Shown here one piece after another: positions 50,102 to 58,531 of a DNA stretch of 64,000 nt. The notes beneath the pieces are model-generated. The model did not search any database. It had not been told where the DNA came from and was given only the letters and a program-made list of their open reading frames with translations. Origin of the DNA: DATDAH01 sp036525535 (lineage in GTDB: Bacteria > Actinomycetota > Acidimicrobiia > Acidimicrobiales > DATDAH01); assembly GCA_036525535.1 (NCBI GenBank), contig DATDAH010000199.1, forward strand, positions 1 through 64,000. The letters run 5' to 3'. The position numbers and the translations under genes are program-made. Position 1 is the stretch's first letter, and every line of letters starts with the position of its first letter.

Positions 50102-50334
50102 GTTTCAGTCATTTATATTGTGTTTAATGTCTAAGTGGCTCTAGAGTCGGCTACGACCCGGTGTGCCCGGCGTCGCCCCGTCGGGGAAGCGGGGGTGGTC
50201 GTGAGCGGCACACCGGGTCGCATTACGGTCCTGTTACAGTCGGGCCGACCCGGTCCTCCTCCGGAGCGGTCCCGGCGGACTACTCTCCGGAACCGGACGG
50301 GTCGACCGGTCCGACACCCCAGTCCAGAGGATTC
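50102..50334 (+). promoter_or_regulatory. Structured upstream region of the M23 peptidase gene
   Basis: No gene is seen here. The first 45 bases are strikingly AT-rich for this window (TTTATATTGTGTTTAATG). A perfect 14-base inverted repeat (50154-50167 with 50207-50220) encloses 39 bases with a small CCCC/GGGG hairpin. Just after it comes ATTAC-N6-GTTAC (50222-50237), resembling the spaced direct repeats bound by the MtrA response regulator that controls wall peptidases. The long stem may also terminate mshA-ybjN. I could not match it to the ydaO c-di-AMP riboswitch. Confidence 0.45.
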
Positions 50335-51447
50335 ATGCCCGCACGCGTACAACGAGGAGCCGCCGTCCTGCTGGCGACGCTCGCCCTCGCGGTGGCGGCC
50401 CCCGTGTGGGCCCAGTCCGCTGACGACCTCGACGAGAACCAGCAGCAGCAGGACGAGCTCGACTCCCAGCTCGAGATCCTGGAGGCGGACCACGCCGAGC
50501 TGGAAGCGGCCCTGGAGGCCACCAGTGCCCGGGTCCGCCAGCAGGAGGCGGCCAAGCGGGCGGCCGAGCAGCGCCTCGAGGCCGCTCGGGCCGAGGTCCG
50601 CGCCGCCCAGGCCGCGGTGGCCGAGATGCAGGCCGAGATCGTCGAACTGGGTCACCAGGCCGACGAAGACGCGGTCGACCTCTACATGAACCCCGAACCG
50701 ACGTTGACGGTGATGGACACCGACGACCTGACCCAGGCCACCCGCCGGGATGCCCTGCTGTCGACCATCGCCTCCCGCCACAGCGACGTGCTCGACCGGC
50801 TCGGCGGCCTCGAGATCGACCTGGTCGACGCCGAGGCCCGGACCCGTGACGCCGCTGCCGCGGTCGAGGCCGAGCGGGCCGAGGTCGCGGCCCTCCTGTC
50901 CGAGTACCAGGCCACGCTCAACGAGCAGCAGCGACTGGAGTCGGCGCTGACCGCCCGGATCGACGCCGTCCAAGCCGAGGCCGCGGCCCTGGCCGAGGAG
51001 GAGGCCTCCATCCGGGCCGCCCTGGCCCAGGCGTCCCAGGCGCCGGTCGGCCCCGGTGGCTCCATCGACACCCCGCCCAGTGCGGCCGGCCTGGTCTGGC
51101 CCGCCCAGGGCACGATCACCGGGGTGTTCGGCGAGGACCGTGGCGACCACATGCACGCCGGCATCGACATCGCCAACAGCACCAACACGCCGATCTACGC
51201 CGCCAACGAGGGCACGGTCATCGGGGGCTGCGGCGGGGGCTACGGCAACTGCATCCTCATCGACCACGGCGACGGCATGGTCACGCTCTACGCCCACCAG
51301 AACTCGATCATCGTGGGGACCGGCGCGCACGTCAGCCGCGGCCAGCAGGTCGGCTACATGGGCTGCACGGGCAGCTGCACCGGCACCCACCTGCACTTCG
51401 AGGTCCGCATCAACGGCACGCCCTACGACCCCCAGGCCTACCTGTAG
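50335..51447 (+). CDS. Secreted M23 (LytM) peptidase with coiled coil
   Basis: This 370-residue EnvC/NlpD-like protein has a signal peptide (about 1-26, ending VWAQ), two Glu/Ala/Gln-rich coiled coils (about 30-115 and 145-235) and a C-terminal LytM domain (about 255-368). The zinc motifs HAGID (HxxxD) and HLHFEV (HxH) are intact, so it should cleave peptidoglycan cross-bridges. Four Cys in the domain could form disulfides. The ATG has AGAGGA five bases upstream. The upstream region suggests envelope-stress or MtrA-type control. Confidence 0.92.
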   Translation: MPARVQRGAAVLLATLALAVAAPVWAQSADDLDENQQQQDELDSQLEILEADHAELEAALEATSARVRQQEAAKRAAEQRLEAARAEVRAAQAAVAEMQAEIVELGHQADEDAVDLYMNPEPTLTVMDTDDLTQATRRDALLSTIASRHSDVLDRLGGLEIDLVDAEARTRDAAAAVEAERAEVAALLSEYQATLNEQQRLESALTARIDAVQAEAAALAEEEASIRAALAQASQAPVGPGGSIDTPPSAAGLVWPAQGTITGVFGEDRGDHMHAGIDIANSTNTPIYAANEGTVIGGCGGGYGNCILIDHGDGMVTLYAHQNSIIVGTGAHVSRGQQVGYMGCTGSCTGTHLHFEVRINGTPYDPQAYL

Positions 51448-51453
51448 GACTTC

Positions 51454-52239
51454 ATGCGCCTGCAACTGGTCGGAGGCGGGCGAATGGGTGAAGCCCTCCT
51501 GGCCGGCCTGCTCGCCGCCGACTGGGCCCCCGCCGGCGAGGTCCGAGTCGTCGAGGCCCTGGCGCCTCGCCGGGCGGAGCTGACGAAGCGGTTCCCCGAC
51601 ATCGAGGTGACCGACACCGTCGGCCCGGCCGAGGGCACCGTCCTGGCCACCAAGCCCGGCGACATCGCCACGGCCTGCGCCGCGCTCGGCGCTGACGCCG
51701 GTCGGGTCCTGTCCATCGCCGCCGGGGTCCGCCTGGCCGATCTCGAGGGAGCACTGCCGAACGGCACCGCGGTGGTGCGGGCCATGCCCAACACCCCGGC
51801 CCTGGTCGGGACCGGAGCGGCGGCCATTGCCGCGGGCACGGCGGCCACCGACGACGACCTGGCCTGGGCGGAGTCGATCCTGTCGGCGGTCGGCATCGTG
51901 GTCCGGGTGGCCGAGCCTCTGCTCGACGCCGTCACCGGCCTGTCCGGCTCCGGCCCGGCCTACGTCTTCCTGGTGGCCGAAGCGCTGATCGAGGCCGGCG
52001 TCCTGGTCGGCCTGCCGCGGCCCGTCGCGGCCGAGCTGGCCGGGCAGACCCTGCTCGGCTCGGCCCGGCTGCTGGTCGAGGGCGACGACGGTCCCGAGGC
52101 CCTGCGCGCCGCGGTCACCTCACCGGGCGGCACGACGGCTGCGGGCCTGAGGGCGCTGGAGCAGGCCGGCGTCCGGGCGGCGTTCCTGGACGCCGTGGTC
52201 GCCGCCACCGAGCGCTCCCGCGAGCTGGGCGGGGTCTGA
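51454..52239 (+). CDS. proC: Pyrroline-5-carboxylate reductase
   Basis: This 261-residue NAD(P)H enzyme performs the last step of proline synthesis. The N-terminal Rossmann motif is LVGGGRMGEALL (about 5-16); MPNTPALVGTGA, LSGSGPAYVFLVAEAL and VTSPGGTTAAGL are the substrate/dimerisation signatures. It is followed by a small BldC-like gene as at Rv0500-Rv0500A. Confidence 0.96.
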   Translation: MRLQLVGGGRMGEALLAGLLAADWAPAGEVRVVEALAPRRAELTKRFPDIEVTDTVGPAEGTVLATKPGDIATACAALGADAGRVLSIAAGVRLADLEGALPNGTAVVRAMPNTPALVGTGAAAIAAGTAATDDDLAWAESILSAVGIVVRVAEPLLDAVTGLSGSGPAYVFLVAEALIEAGVLVGLPRPVAAELAGQTLLGSARLLVEGDDGPEALRAAVTSPGGTTAAGLRALEQAGVRAAFLDAVVAATERSRELGGV

Positions 52240-52276
52240 CCGCCTGGTTTAGGCTGAACCCAGCGGAGTTAGGGGA

Positions 52277-52474
52277 ATGCACAACGTGGCTGAGGAGCGC
52301 GCCCGGTTCTTGACCGTGGCGGAGGTCGCCGATCTCCTTCGGGTGTCGAGCATGACGGTGTATCGCCTCATCGAGGCGGGGGATCTGCGCGCCCTGCGGG
52401 TGGGCAAGTCGTACCGCATCAACGCCGACGACCTCGAGTCCTTCCTCGGTCCCCGGTACACCCAGACCGGGTGA
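52277..52474 (+). CDS. BldC/excisionase-like small DNA-binding protein
   Basis: This 65-residue MerR-like winged HTH has FLTVAEVADLLRVSSMTVYRLIEAGDL (partly shown) and ALRVGKSYRINADDLESFLG. It is close to the Rv0500A/BldC group that binds tandem direct repeats, and is conserved next to proC in actinobacteria. An ATG start is used; a GTG nine bases later is possible. The next gene overlaps its stop (GTGA). Confidence 0.88.
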   Translation: MHNVAEERARFLTVAEVADLLRVSSMTVYRLIEAGDLRALRVGKSYRINADDLESFLGPRYTQTG

Positions 52475-53334
52475 CTCGCTACTCGACCGTCTCCTTCCTC
52501 TCGGACTACGGCACCGGCGACGAGTTCGTCGGCGTGGTCAAGTCCGTCATCCGTTCGATCGAGCCCGCCGCCGCGGTCATCGACATCACCCACGAGATCC
52601 CGCCCCACGACGTCCGGGCCGGGGGGCTGGCCTTGGCCCGGGCCGCCCAATACCTGGTGCCCGGTGTGGTGCTGGCGGTCGTCGACCCCGGCGTCGGCAC
52701 CACCCGCCGGGCCGTCGCCGTCGAGGTCGGCAACGGCCAGTCGGTCCTGGTCGGGCCCGACAACGGCCTGCTGGCCGCCGCGGTGGGCATGGTGGGCGGC
52801 GCTGACCGGGTGATCGAGCTCACCAACCCCGACTACCACCTGCCCTCGCCGGGGGCGACCTTCGACGGGCGGGACCTCTTCGCGCCGGTCGCCGCCCACC
52901 TGTGTGCCGGCGTGGACCTGGAGGAGTTCGGCGACCCGATCGACGCCACCAGCCTGCAGCCGGGGATGATCCCCCTGCCCTTCGCCGAGGGGGAGGCGGT
53001 GGCCGCCCAGGTCCTGTGGATCGACCGCTTCGGCAACGCCCAGCTCAACGTGGGCCCCGACGACGTCGAGCACCTGGGTGACCGGGTCCGGCTGGTGTTC
53101 GGCGAACGGTCCCGGCTGGCCCGTCGGGCGACCTCGTTCGCGGAGCTGGGCGGTGACGTGGGTCTGGTCCTGGACTCCTACGGGCTGCTGGCGGTGGCCC
53201 TGGACCGCCATCCGGCGGCGGTCGAGCTGGCGCTGGCGACGGGGGACGAGGTCAAGATCGAGCGGGCCGACGGTGACGGACGGGGCAACGGCGCCGGCCC
53301 GGTGCCGGTCGACATCGCCCCTGCGCCCCGGTGA
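52471..53334 (+). CDS. SAM hydroxide adenosyltransferase (DUF62) family protein
   Basis: This 287-residue protein of the fluorinase/SAM hydrolase fold has FLSDYGTGDEFVG, DPGVGTTRR, VGPDNGLL and TFDGRDLFAPVAAHL, plus the C-terminal WIDRFGNAQLNV. The RFGN and His/Asp set indicate conversion of SAM to adenosine and methionine using water rather than halogenation. It is coupled to the BldC-like gene by a GTGA overlap. Confidence 0.9.
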   Translation: MTRYSTVSFLSDYGTGDEFVGVVKSVIRSIEPAAAVIDITHEIPPHDVRAGGLALARAAQYLVPGVVLAVVDPGVGTTRRAVAVEVGNGQSVLVGPDNGLLAAAVGMVGGADRVIELTNPDYHLPSPGATFDGRDLFAPVAAHLCAGVDLEEFGDPIDATSLQPGMIPLPFAEGEAVAAQVLWIDRFGNAQLNVGPDDVEHLGDRVRLVFGERSRLARRATSFAELGGDVGLVLDSYGLLAVALDRHPAAVELALATGDEVKIERADGDGRGNGAGPVPVDIAPAPR

Positions 53335-53420
53335 GGCCGGCCACGCTGGCCGCTCTGGCCGCGCTCCTCCTCGCCATCTTCGTGGCCGCCGCCTTCCAGC
53401 TCTTCTTCCTGGCTCGTTAG
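53331..53420 (+). CDS. 29-residue single-helix peptide
   Basis: GTG at 53331 overlaps the preceding stop (GTGA) and opens a 29-codon frame encoding MRPATLAALAALLLAIFVAA and a short AFQLFFLAR end. This is one hydrophobic helix with a basic residue at each end, typical of small membrane proteins. The last four bases overlap the stop of the convergent permease gene. There is no homology I can name; it may be an incidental frame, but length, polarity and coupling favour translation. Confidence 0.4.
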   Translation: MRPATLAALAALLLAIFVAAAFQLFFLAR

Positions 53421-54268
53421 CCGCTGAGGCGGTCGCGGGTGAAGCGCGTGGCCCCTCGCGCGATGAGCCAGCCGGCGATCAGCCAGACGCCGGCTCCGAT
53501 GCCGATGGCCACCGGGAGGTCGACGAGCAGCAGCCCGGTGGCCTGACCCATGGCCAGGAAGATCAGGGGCAGGATCACCGCCCCGCCCAGCTGGTTGGCC
53601 TCCTGGGCGGTGTGGGCCCTCGCCGACACCCGCAACATGACGCCCAGGCCCAGGGCGGCCACGGCGGGGGCCACCCAGAGGATCATCACCATCCAGAGCT
53701 GGGTGGGCACGAAGATCCGGTGCACCACCGACCACCCCACGCCGTTGGCCACGACGGCGAAGCAGATGAACCCGATCCAGGAGACGGCCAGGGCGGGCAC
53801 GAAGGCGACCAGGAGCTTGGCCAGGAACAGGTCCCGGTCCGACACGGGGAGGTGGAGGAGCGACTCGAGGGTCCTCCGTTCCTTCTCACCGGCGAAGGCG
53901 TCGGCGGCGAGGACGGCCGAGACCATCAGCGGGACGATCAGGAACAGGGGCGCCAGCAGGTAGCCATTGACGAGCAGGATCATCTGCTCGGCGGGGGGCT
54001 GGGTGGTGATGGGCTGGGCCAGGTGGGCGGGGAGCCGGTCGAGGAAGGGGGAGACGTCGACGGAGCCCGCGCCGCGAGCCGCCAGCCCGATGACGAGGGG
54101 CAGGACGATGAGGAGCAGGACCGGGACGAAGATCATGGGCAGGAACACGGCCTTGGCCCGGCGCACGGCGGTCAGGTCCCGGACGACGATGGCCCGGATG
54201 GCGCCCCACGCAAAGGGCGCGCGGGAGGAGTCGGTCGGGCGGGAGGTCTCCACGGAGGTGGCGGTCAC
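53417..54268 (-). CDS. ABC-2 type transporter permease (NatB-like)
   Basis: This 283-residue membrane protein has six helices. DAFAGEKERRTLESLLHLPVSD is the coupling motif characteristic of Na+/drug-type ABC-2 exporters, with VVRDLTAVRRAKAVFLPMIF before the first helix. The GTG start overlaps the ATPase stop (GTGA). The substrate is unknown. Confidence 0.9.
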   Translation of the reverse strand: MTATSVETSRPTDSSRAPFAWGAIRAIVVRDLTAVRRAKAVFLPMIFVPVLLLIVLPLVIGLAARGAGSVDVSPFLDRLPAHLAQPITTQPPAEQMILLVNGYLLAPLFLIVPLMVSAVLAADAFAGEKERRTLESLLHLPVSDRDLFLAKLLVAFVPALAVSWIGFICFAVVANGVGWSVVHRIFVPTQLWMVMILWVAPAVAALGLGVMLRVSARAHTAQEANQLGGAVILPLIFLAMGQATGLLLVDLPVAIGIGAGVWLIAGWLIARGATRFTRDRLSG

Positions 54269-55245
54269 GGTGTGTCCCCGACGCCCGCCTCGATGGCGAA
54301 GTAGATGTCCTCCAGGGTCGGCGGCCGTGGCGTCACCCCGTAGAGGCCGATGCCCCGGCCGGCCAGAGCGGCGGACACCGTGGGCACCACCTGGCGGTCC
54401 TCGACGACCACGCGCAGCCCCGGATCCGAAGGTCGGGCGTCGAGCACGCCGGGTAGGGCCCTGACCGCGGCCACCACGTCCGGAAGGGCGGGGCCGCCGA
54501 GATCGACGTCGACCTCGAGCCCCGGCCAGAGGTCGGCGGCGATGGCCTCGGGGCGGCCGAAGACCACGAGGCGACCCCGGTGGAGGACGGCCATGCGGTC
54601 GGCCAGGCGACCGGCCTCGCCCAGGAAGTGGGTGCAGAGCACGACCGTGCGGCCCTCCTCGGAGGCGAGTCGGGCGATGAGGCCGATGACCTCGCGGGTG
54701 GCGCTGGGATCGAGCCCGGAAGTGGGCTCGTCCAGGAACAGGATCTCGGGGTCGTGGAGGAGAGACCGGGCCAGGGCGACCCGCTTGCGCTCGCCGGTGG
54801 AGAACCCGTGGACCCGGGTGTCGGCCAGGTCGGCCATGGCGAACTGATCGAGCACCTCCGCGGTCCGGAACTGGGCCTGGTCGATCCCCATGCCCCGGAT
54901 GCGGGCGGTGAAGACGAGGTTCTCGCGGGCGGTCAGCCGGTCGTCCAGGCCGGCGTTCTCGGTGAGGACCCCGGTCCGACGCCGGACCTCGTCTCCGTCG
55001 ACGGCCGGGTCCATGCCCAGGACCTGGGCGGCGCCGGCGTCCGGGGCCAGCACGCCGTTCAGCAGGCGGACGGTCGTGGTCTTCCCCGCCCCGTTGGGCC
55101 CCAGCAGGGCCAGCACCTCCCCGGGAGCCACGTCGAGGGTGAGGCCGTCCACGGCCCGATGCTCCCCGAAGGCCTTGGTCAGGCCGTCGGTCCGGATGGC
55201 CGTCACCGGGGGCGCGGCGCGCGGAGGAGATGCGGTCAGAGCCAC
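54265..55245 (-). CDS. ABC exporter ATPase (NatA-like)
   Basis: This 326-residue ATPase has Walker A GPNGAGKTT at 49-57, signature FSTGERKR (a non-canonical STGE form common in NatA-type proteins), Walker B LFLDEPTSGLDP and a switch His (CTHFLGEA). The last 100 residues are regulatory. It pairs with the permease downstream. The GTG at 55245 has GGGGAG a few bases upstream. It diverges from the acyl-CoA ligase gene. Confidence 0.9.
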   Translation of the reverse strand: MALTASPPRAAPPVTAIRTDGLTKAFGEHRAVDGLTLDVAPGEVLALLGPNGAGKTTTVRLLNGVLAPDAGAAQVLGMDPAVDGDEVRRRTGVLTENAGLDDRLTARENLVFTARIRGMGIDQAQFRTAEVLDQFAMADLADTRVHGFSTGERKRVALARSLLHDPEILFLDEPTSGLDPSATREVIGLIARLASEEGRTVVLCTHFLGEAGRLADRMAVLHRGRLVVFGRPEAIAADLWPGLEVDVDLGGPALPDVVAAVRALPGVLDARPSDPGLRVVVEDRQVVPTVSAALAGRGIGLYGVTPRPPTLEDIYFAIEAGVGDTP

Positions 55246-55306
55246 GTCTCCCCATCGGAGGGGTGACGGGTCGCCTTGAGGGAGCCGGCCGGGGCAGACT
55301 GACCCG

Positions 55307-56779
55307 GTGAACGTGGCGGGCATCATCGACGGCCATCCCGATGACGCCGTGGCCCTGGTCGTGGGCGACCGGACCGTGAGCTACGGCGAGCTGCGCCGAG
55401 AGGTCGCCGGCCTGCAGGGGGGACTGACCGAGCTGGGCCTCGACGTCGGCGACCGGGTGGGGCTCATGGCGGGCAACACCGTCGAGTTCGTGCTGACCTG
55501 GCTGGCCGCGGCCCGGGGCGGCTTCGTGGCCGTCCCGCTCAATCCCGGGAGCCCGGTGCCTGAGGCGGCCCGGGAGCTGGCCGCCGTCGGCGCCCGAGCC
55601 GTGGTCTGCGGCCCCGAGGGCTCGACGGTCGTGGCGGACCTGGACCGGGCCGCGCTGCCGGTGCTCGAGCATGTCATCGTGGGCGACGACCTGGCCGACC
55701 TGGTCGCCCACGCCCCGGCCGAGACCGTCGAACGCGAGGCGGCCGACCTGGCCGTGCTCATGTTCACCAGCGGCACGGCCGGCGCCCCGCGGGCGGCGAT
55801 GCTGACCCACGGCAACCTCGTGGCCAATCTCGAGCAGGTACAGGCGTCCGAAGGCCGACGCCGGGGCCCCGATGACGTCGCGCTCGGCGTCATCCCCCTG
55901 TTCCACATCTTCGGCTTGAACGTGGTGCTGGGCGGCGGCTTGGTGGCTGGGTCCCGCATCGTCCTCCTCGACCGCTTCGACGCCGAGGAGGCGCTCCGGG
56001 CCATCGTCACCCACGGCGTCACCGACCTGACGGGCCCGCCCGCCATGTGGCACGGCCTCGCCGCAGCCGAGAGCGCGAGCCCCGACGCCGTGGCGACCGT
56101 CGAGCGGGCGGCCTCCGGCGCCGCCGCCCTGGGCCCGGCGATCCGCAAGTCCGTCCAGGAGCGCCTGGGCCTGGCCCTGGCCGAGGGGTACGGCTTGACC
56201 GAGACCTCCCCCGTGGTGGCCACGGGCGTCGGCCAGGACGCCCCGGTGGGTTCGGTCGGGCGTCCGCTGCCGGGCGTCGAGGTCCGCATCGTCGACGCTG
56301 ACGGCGAGGACACGTTCATCGGCGACGCCGGGGAGATCCTGGTCCGGGGCGACAACGTCTTCGTCGGCTACTGGAACGACCCGGAGGCGACGACGGCCGT
56401 GCTCACCGGCGACGGCTGGCTGCACACCGGCGACATCGGCTTTGCCGACGAGTCCGGCTTCCTCTTCCTTTCCGACCGGGCCAAGGACCTCATCATCGTG
56501 TCCGGCTTCAACGTCTTCCCGGCCGAGGTCGAGGACGTGCTGGTCAGCCACCCTGGTGTGGCCGAGGCCGCCGTGGTCGGCGTCCCCAACGCCCGCACCG
56601 GCGAGGCGGTCAAGGCCTTCGTGGTGTTGGAGGAGGGGGCCGGCATCGGCCTCGAGGACCTGCGGGAGCACACCCACGGCCACCTGGCCCGCTACAAGTG
56701 CCCGGCCGAGATCGAGCTCGTCGACGAGCTCCCCCACGGTCCTGGCGGCAAGCTCCTCCGTCGCACCCTGCGGGGGTAG
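55307..56779 (+). CDS. AMP-dependent acyl-CoA synthetase
   Basis: This 490-residue ANL-superfamily enzyme has the ATP loop MFTSGTAGAPRAAMLTH, where the usual PKG is PRA, so the loop lysine is replaced by Arg. Later EGYGLTETSPV, GWLHTGDIGF (adenylate-binding Asp) and RAKDLIIVSGFNVFP precede the C-terminal GKLLRR lysine region. It probably activates fatty or aromatic acids. A GTG start is used. It is followed by a degraded gene and rex. Confidence 0.9.
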   Translation: MNVAGIIDGHPDDAVALVVGDRTVSYGELRREVAGLQGGLTELGLDVGDRVGLMAGNTVEFVLTWLAAARGGFVAVPLNPGSPVPEAARELAAVGARAVVCGPEGSTVVADLDRAALPVLEHVIVGDDLADLVAHAPAETVEREAADLAVLMFTSGTAGAPRAAMLTHGNLVANLEQVQASEGRRRGPDDVALGVIPLFHIFGLNVVLGGGLVAGSRIVLLDRFDAEEALRAIVTHGVTDLTGPPAMWHGLAAAESASPDAVATVERAASGAAALGPAIRKSVQERLGLALAEGYGLTETSPVVATGVGQDAPVGSVGRPLPGVEVRIVDADGEDTFIGDAGEILVRGDNVFVGYWNDPEATTAVLTGDGWLHTGDIGFADESGFLFLSDRAKDLIIVSGFNVFPAEVEDVLVSHPGVAEAAVVGVPNARTGEAVKAFVVLEEGAGIGLEDLREHTHGHLARYKCPAEIELVDELPHGPGGKLLRRTLRG

Positions 56780-56820
56780 CCCTCCGCAGGGGGAGGCCGG
56801 CACCCTCGCTCCGGCGGCAC

Positions 56821-57049
56821 GGTTCCGTGACGCTCCGGCCACCGGACACGGTGGTGGCCACCATCCCGGTCGGAGCGGGCAGCTCGAGTGGTGGCGACAT
56901 CGCCGTCGGCGGTGGCTACGTCTGGGCCCGACACCGTTGTCGCCCGCTACGGCCCGCCGAGCGGCAGCGGGAGCGTGGCGGCCGACGAGGACGCCGTCTG
57001 GGTGTCGGCCCACGACGTCACCACGGTCTGGCGCCTGCCGTTCGACTGA
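56821..57049 (+). pseudogene. Frameshifted remnant of a beta-propeller (YncE-like) protein
   Basis: Two adjacent frames carry propeller-like repeats. The first (from 56827) reads DTVVATIPVGAGSSSGGDIA then VGGGYVWA. After a +1 shift near 56927 the second reads DTVVARYGPPSGSGSVAADE then DAVWVSAHDVTTVWRLPFD and a stop at 57047-57049. The pieces align with each other as successive blades. No start or signal peptide remains. It is probably the tail of a secreted binding protein lost by deletion. Confidence 0.6.
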
Positions 57050-57194
57050 GCCCCTGGCGCGGACGACGACGGACGCGGCTGGGGATGAGCGGCCTCACGA
57101 CGCCGGCGCTTGACCGAGATCGTGCTCTTGGCCGTGTGCTGGGCCGTGCCGACCGCGGAGAACGGGAACGAGGCCGTCCGAGCCCGTCGGGACT

Positions 57195-57212
57195 TTGTGA
57201 ACAAATGCACGA
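57195..57212 (+). promoter_or_regulatory. Candidate Rex operator in the rex promoter
   Basis: TTGTGAACAAATGCACGA has the TTGTGAA half-site of Rex operators and a weaker second half (TGCACGA). It begins 37 bases before the rex start and includes TTGTGA as a -35 with TACTTT (57219-57224) 18 bases downstream. This fits autoregulation by NADH/NAD ratio, as known for Streptomyces Rex. Confidence 0.6.
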
Positions 57213-57218
57213 GGAGGG

Positions 57219-57224
57219 TACTTT
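57219..57224 (+). promoter_or_regulatory. Candidate -10 element of rex
   Basis: TACTTT begins 13 bases before the rex GTG, with TTGTGA at -35 spacing of 18. Transcription would start next to the start codon. Confidence 0.45.
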
Positions 57225-57231
57225 GGAGACA

Positions 57232-57891
57232 GTGCCGGACGAGCAGCGTCGCATCCCTGAGGCCACGGTCACCCGCCTCCCGCTGTACCTGCGGGCCCTC
57301 GTGACCCTGGCCGACGACCGGGAGGCCACCTGCTCGTCGGAGCGCCTGGCCGACCTCGCCGGGGTCAACGCCGCGAAGGTGCGCAAGGACCTCTCCTACC
57401 TCGGCTCCTACGGGACGCGGGGGGTGGGGTACGACGTCGAGTTCCTGCTCCACCAGGTCAGCCGGGCCCTCGGCCTCACCCACGACTGGCCCGTCGTCAT
57501 CGCCGGGGCCGGGAACCTCGGTCGGGCCCTCGCCAACTACGGCGGCTTCACCTCCCGCGGCTTCCCCGTCGTGGCCCTGGTCGACACCGACGAGTCCAAG
57601 GTCGGCGAGCTGGTGGGCACGACCCCGGTCCGCCACCTCGACGACCTCGAGGCGCTGGTCAAGGAGCACAGCGTCGCCATCGGCGTGCTGGCCACGCCGT
57701 CCGGCGCCGCCCAGGAGGTGGCCGACCGCATGGTCAGCGCCGGCATCGGCTCCGTCCTGAACTTCGCCCCCGCCGTGGTCACCGTGCCGGAGGCGGTCTC
57801 CATCCGGAAGGTGGACCTGGCCTCCGAGCTGCTGATCCTCAGCTTCTACCAACAGCGCCAGGCCGGCGGTCTGACCGACCTGACCGGGTGA
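57232..57891 (+). CDS. rex: Redox-sensing repressor Rex
   Basis: This 219-residue protein has an N-terminal winged HTH (RRIPEATVTRLPLYLRAL, then SERLADLAGVNAAKVRKDLSY), a Rossmann NADH domain with AGAGNLG (91-97) and D118/D120 of VALVDTDESK, and a C-terminal swapped helix ending LSFYQQRQ. It represses respiratory genes when NADH is low relative to NAD and releases when high. The GTG at 57232 (GGAG five bases upstream) is preferred over an ATG at 57205 because the operator would otherwise lie inside the gene. It heads a rex-sirC-hemA-hemC-cobA/hemD cluster. Confidence 0.94.
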   Translation: MPDEQRRIPEATVTRLPLYLRALVTLADDREATCSSERLADLAGVNAAKVRKDLSYLGSYGTRGVGYDVEFLLHQVSRALGLTHDWPVVIAGAGNLGRALANYGGFTSRGFPVVALVDTDESKVGELVGTTPVRHLDDLEALVKEHSVAIGVLATPSGAAQEVADRMVSAGIGSVLNFAPAVVTVPEAVSIRKVDLASELLILSFYQQRQAGGLTDLTG

Positions 57892-57895
57892 CGCC

Positions 57896-58531
57896 GTGGC
57901 CCTGCCGAGCCGCCCGTACCCGGTCAACCTCCTGGTCGCGGGCCGCTCGGTGCTCGTCGTCGGGGGCGGGACCGTCGCCCTCGAGAAGGTCGAGGGCCTC
58001 CTCGACGCCGAGGCCGACGTGACCGTGGTCGCTCCTGACATCGTCCCCGAGCTCGTCGACCGCCCCGGGGTGAGGGTCGAGCAGCGGCCGTACCGCTCCG
58101 GTGAGGCGGCCGATCACCGCCTCGTCGTCGTGGCGACCAGCGACCCCGCGGTGAACGCCGAGGTGGCGGCCGACGCCGAAGCCGCCGGGGTGTGGGTCAA
58201 CGCCGCCGACGACATCGCCAACTGCACCTTCACCCTGCCGGCCCGCGTGCGCCGGGGAGACCTTCTCCTGACGGTCTCCACCGGTGGCCGCAGCCCCGGC
58301 CTGGCCTCCTGGACCCGGCAGCGCCTGGAGGTCGAGTTCGGCCCCGAGTGGGCCACGCTGCTGGACCTGGTGGCGGAGGCCCGGGACGAGGTGCGGGCCT
58401 CGGGTCGTTCCTCGCTGGGGGTCGACTGGCACGCCGCCCTAGACTCAGGAATGCTGGAGATGGTCCGCGAGGGCCGCATACTCGAAGCCAAGGAGCGCCT
58501 GCAGGCGTGTCTGTCGTCGTCATCGGACTGA
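57896..58531 (+). CDS. Precorrin-2 dehydrogenase/siroheme ferrochelatase-like (CysG N-domain)
   Basis: This 211-residue protein has the NAD motif VLVVGGGTVALEKVEGLL (about 19-36) and DDIANCTFTLPA, the substrate loop of Met8p/SirC/CysG-N enzymes. It oxidises precorrin-2 to sirohydrochlorin and may insert iron. A GTG start is used, four bases after rex. It overlaps hemA by 25 bases. Confidence 0.9.
   Translation: MALPSRPYPVNLLVAGRSVLVVGGGTVALEKVEGLLDAEADVTVVAPDIVPELVDRPGVRVEQRPYRSGEAADHRLVVVATSDPAVNAEVAADAEAAGVWVNAADDIANCTFTLPARVRRGDLLLTVSTGGRSPGLASWTRQRLEVEFGPEWATLLDLVAEARDEVRASGRSSLGVDWHAALDSGMLEMVREGRILEAKERLQACLSSSSD

Noticed and set aside
50154..50334. Possible ydaO-type c-di-AMP riboswitch before the M23 peptidase
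   Set aside because: Actinobacterial wall-peptidase genes often carry one, but the conserved cores I know for this class are not present; kept only as a structured region of unknown type.
53417..57013. Very long minus-strand frame ahead of the ABC permease
   Set aside because: Only the last 283 codons (start 54268) show the membrane permease; the rest is antisense to the acyl-CoA ligase and in a shadow frame of the ATPase.
57205..57231. ATG at 57205 as rex start
   Set aside because: It would place the Rex operator partly inside the coding region and adds nine residues not typical of the family; the GTG at 57232 has a ribosome site and family-like start.
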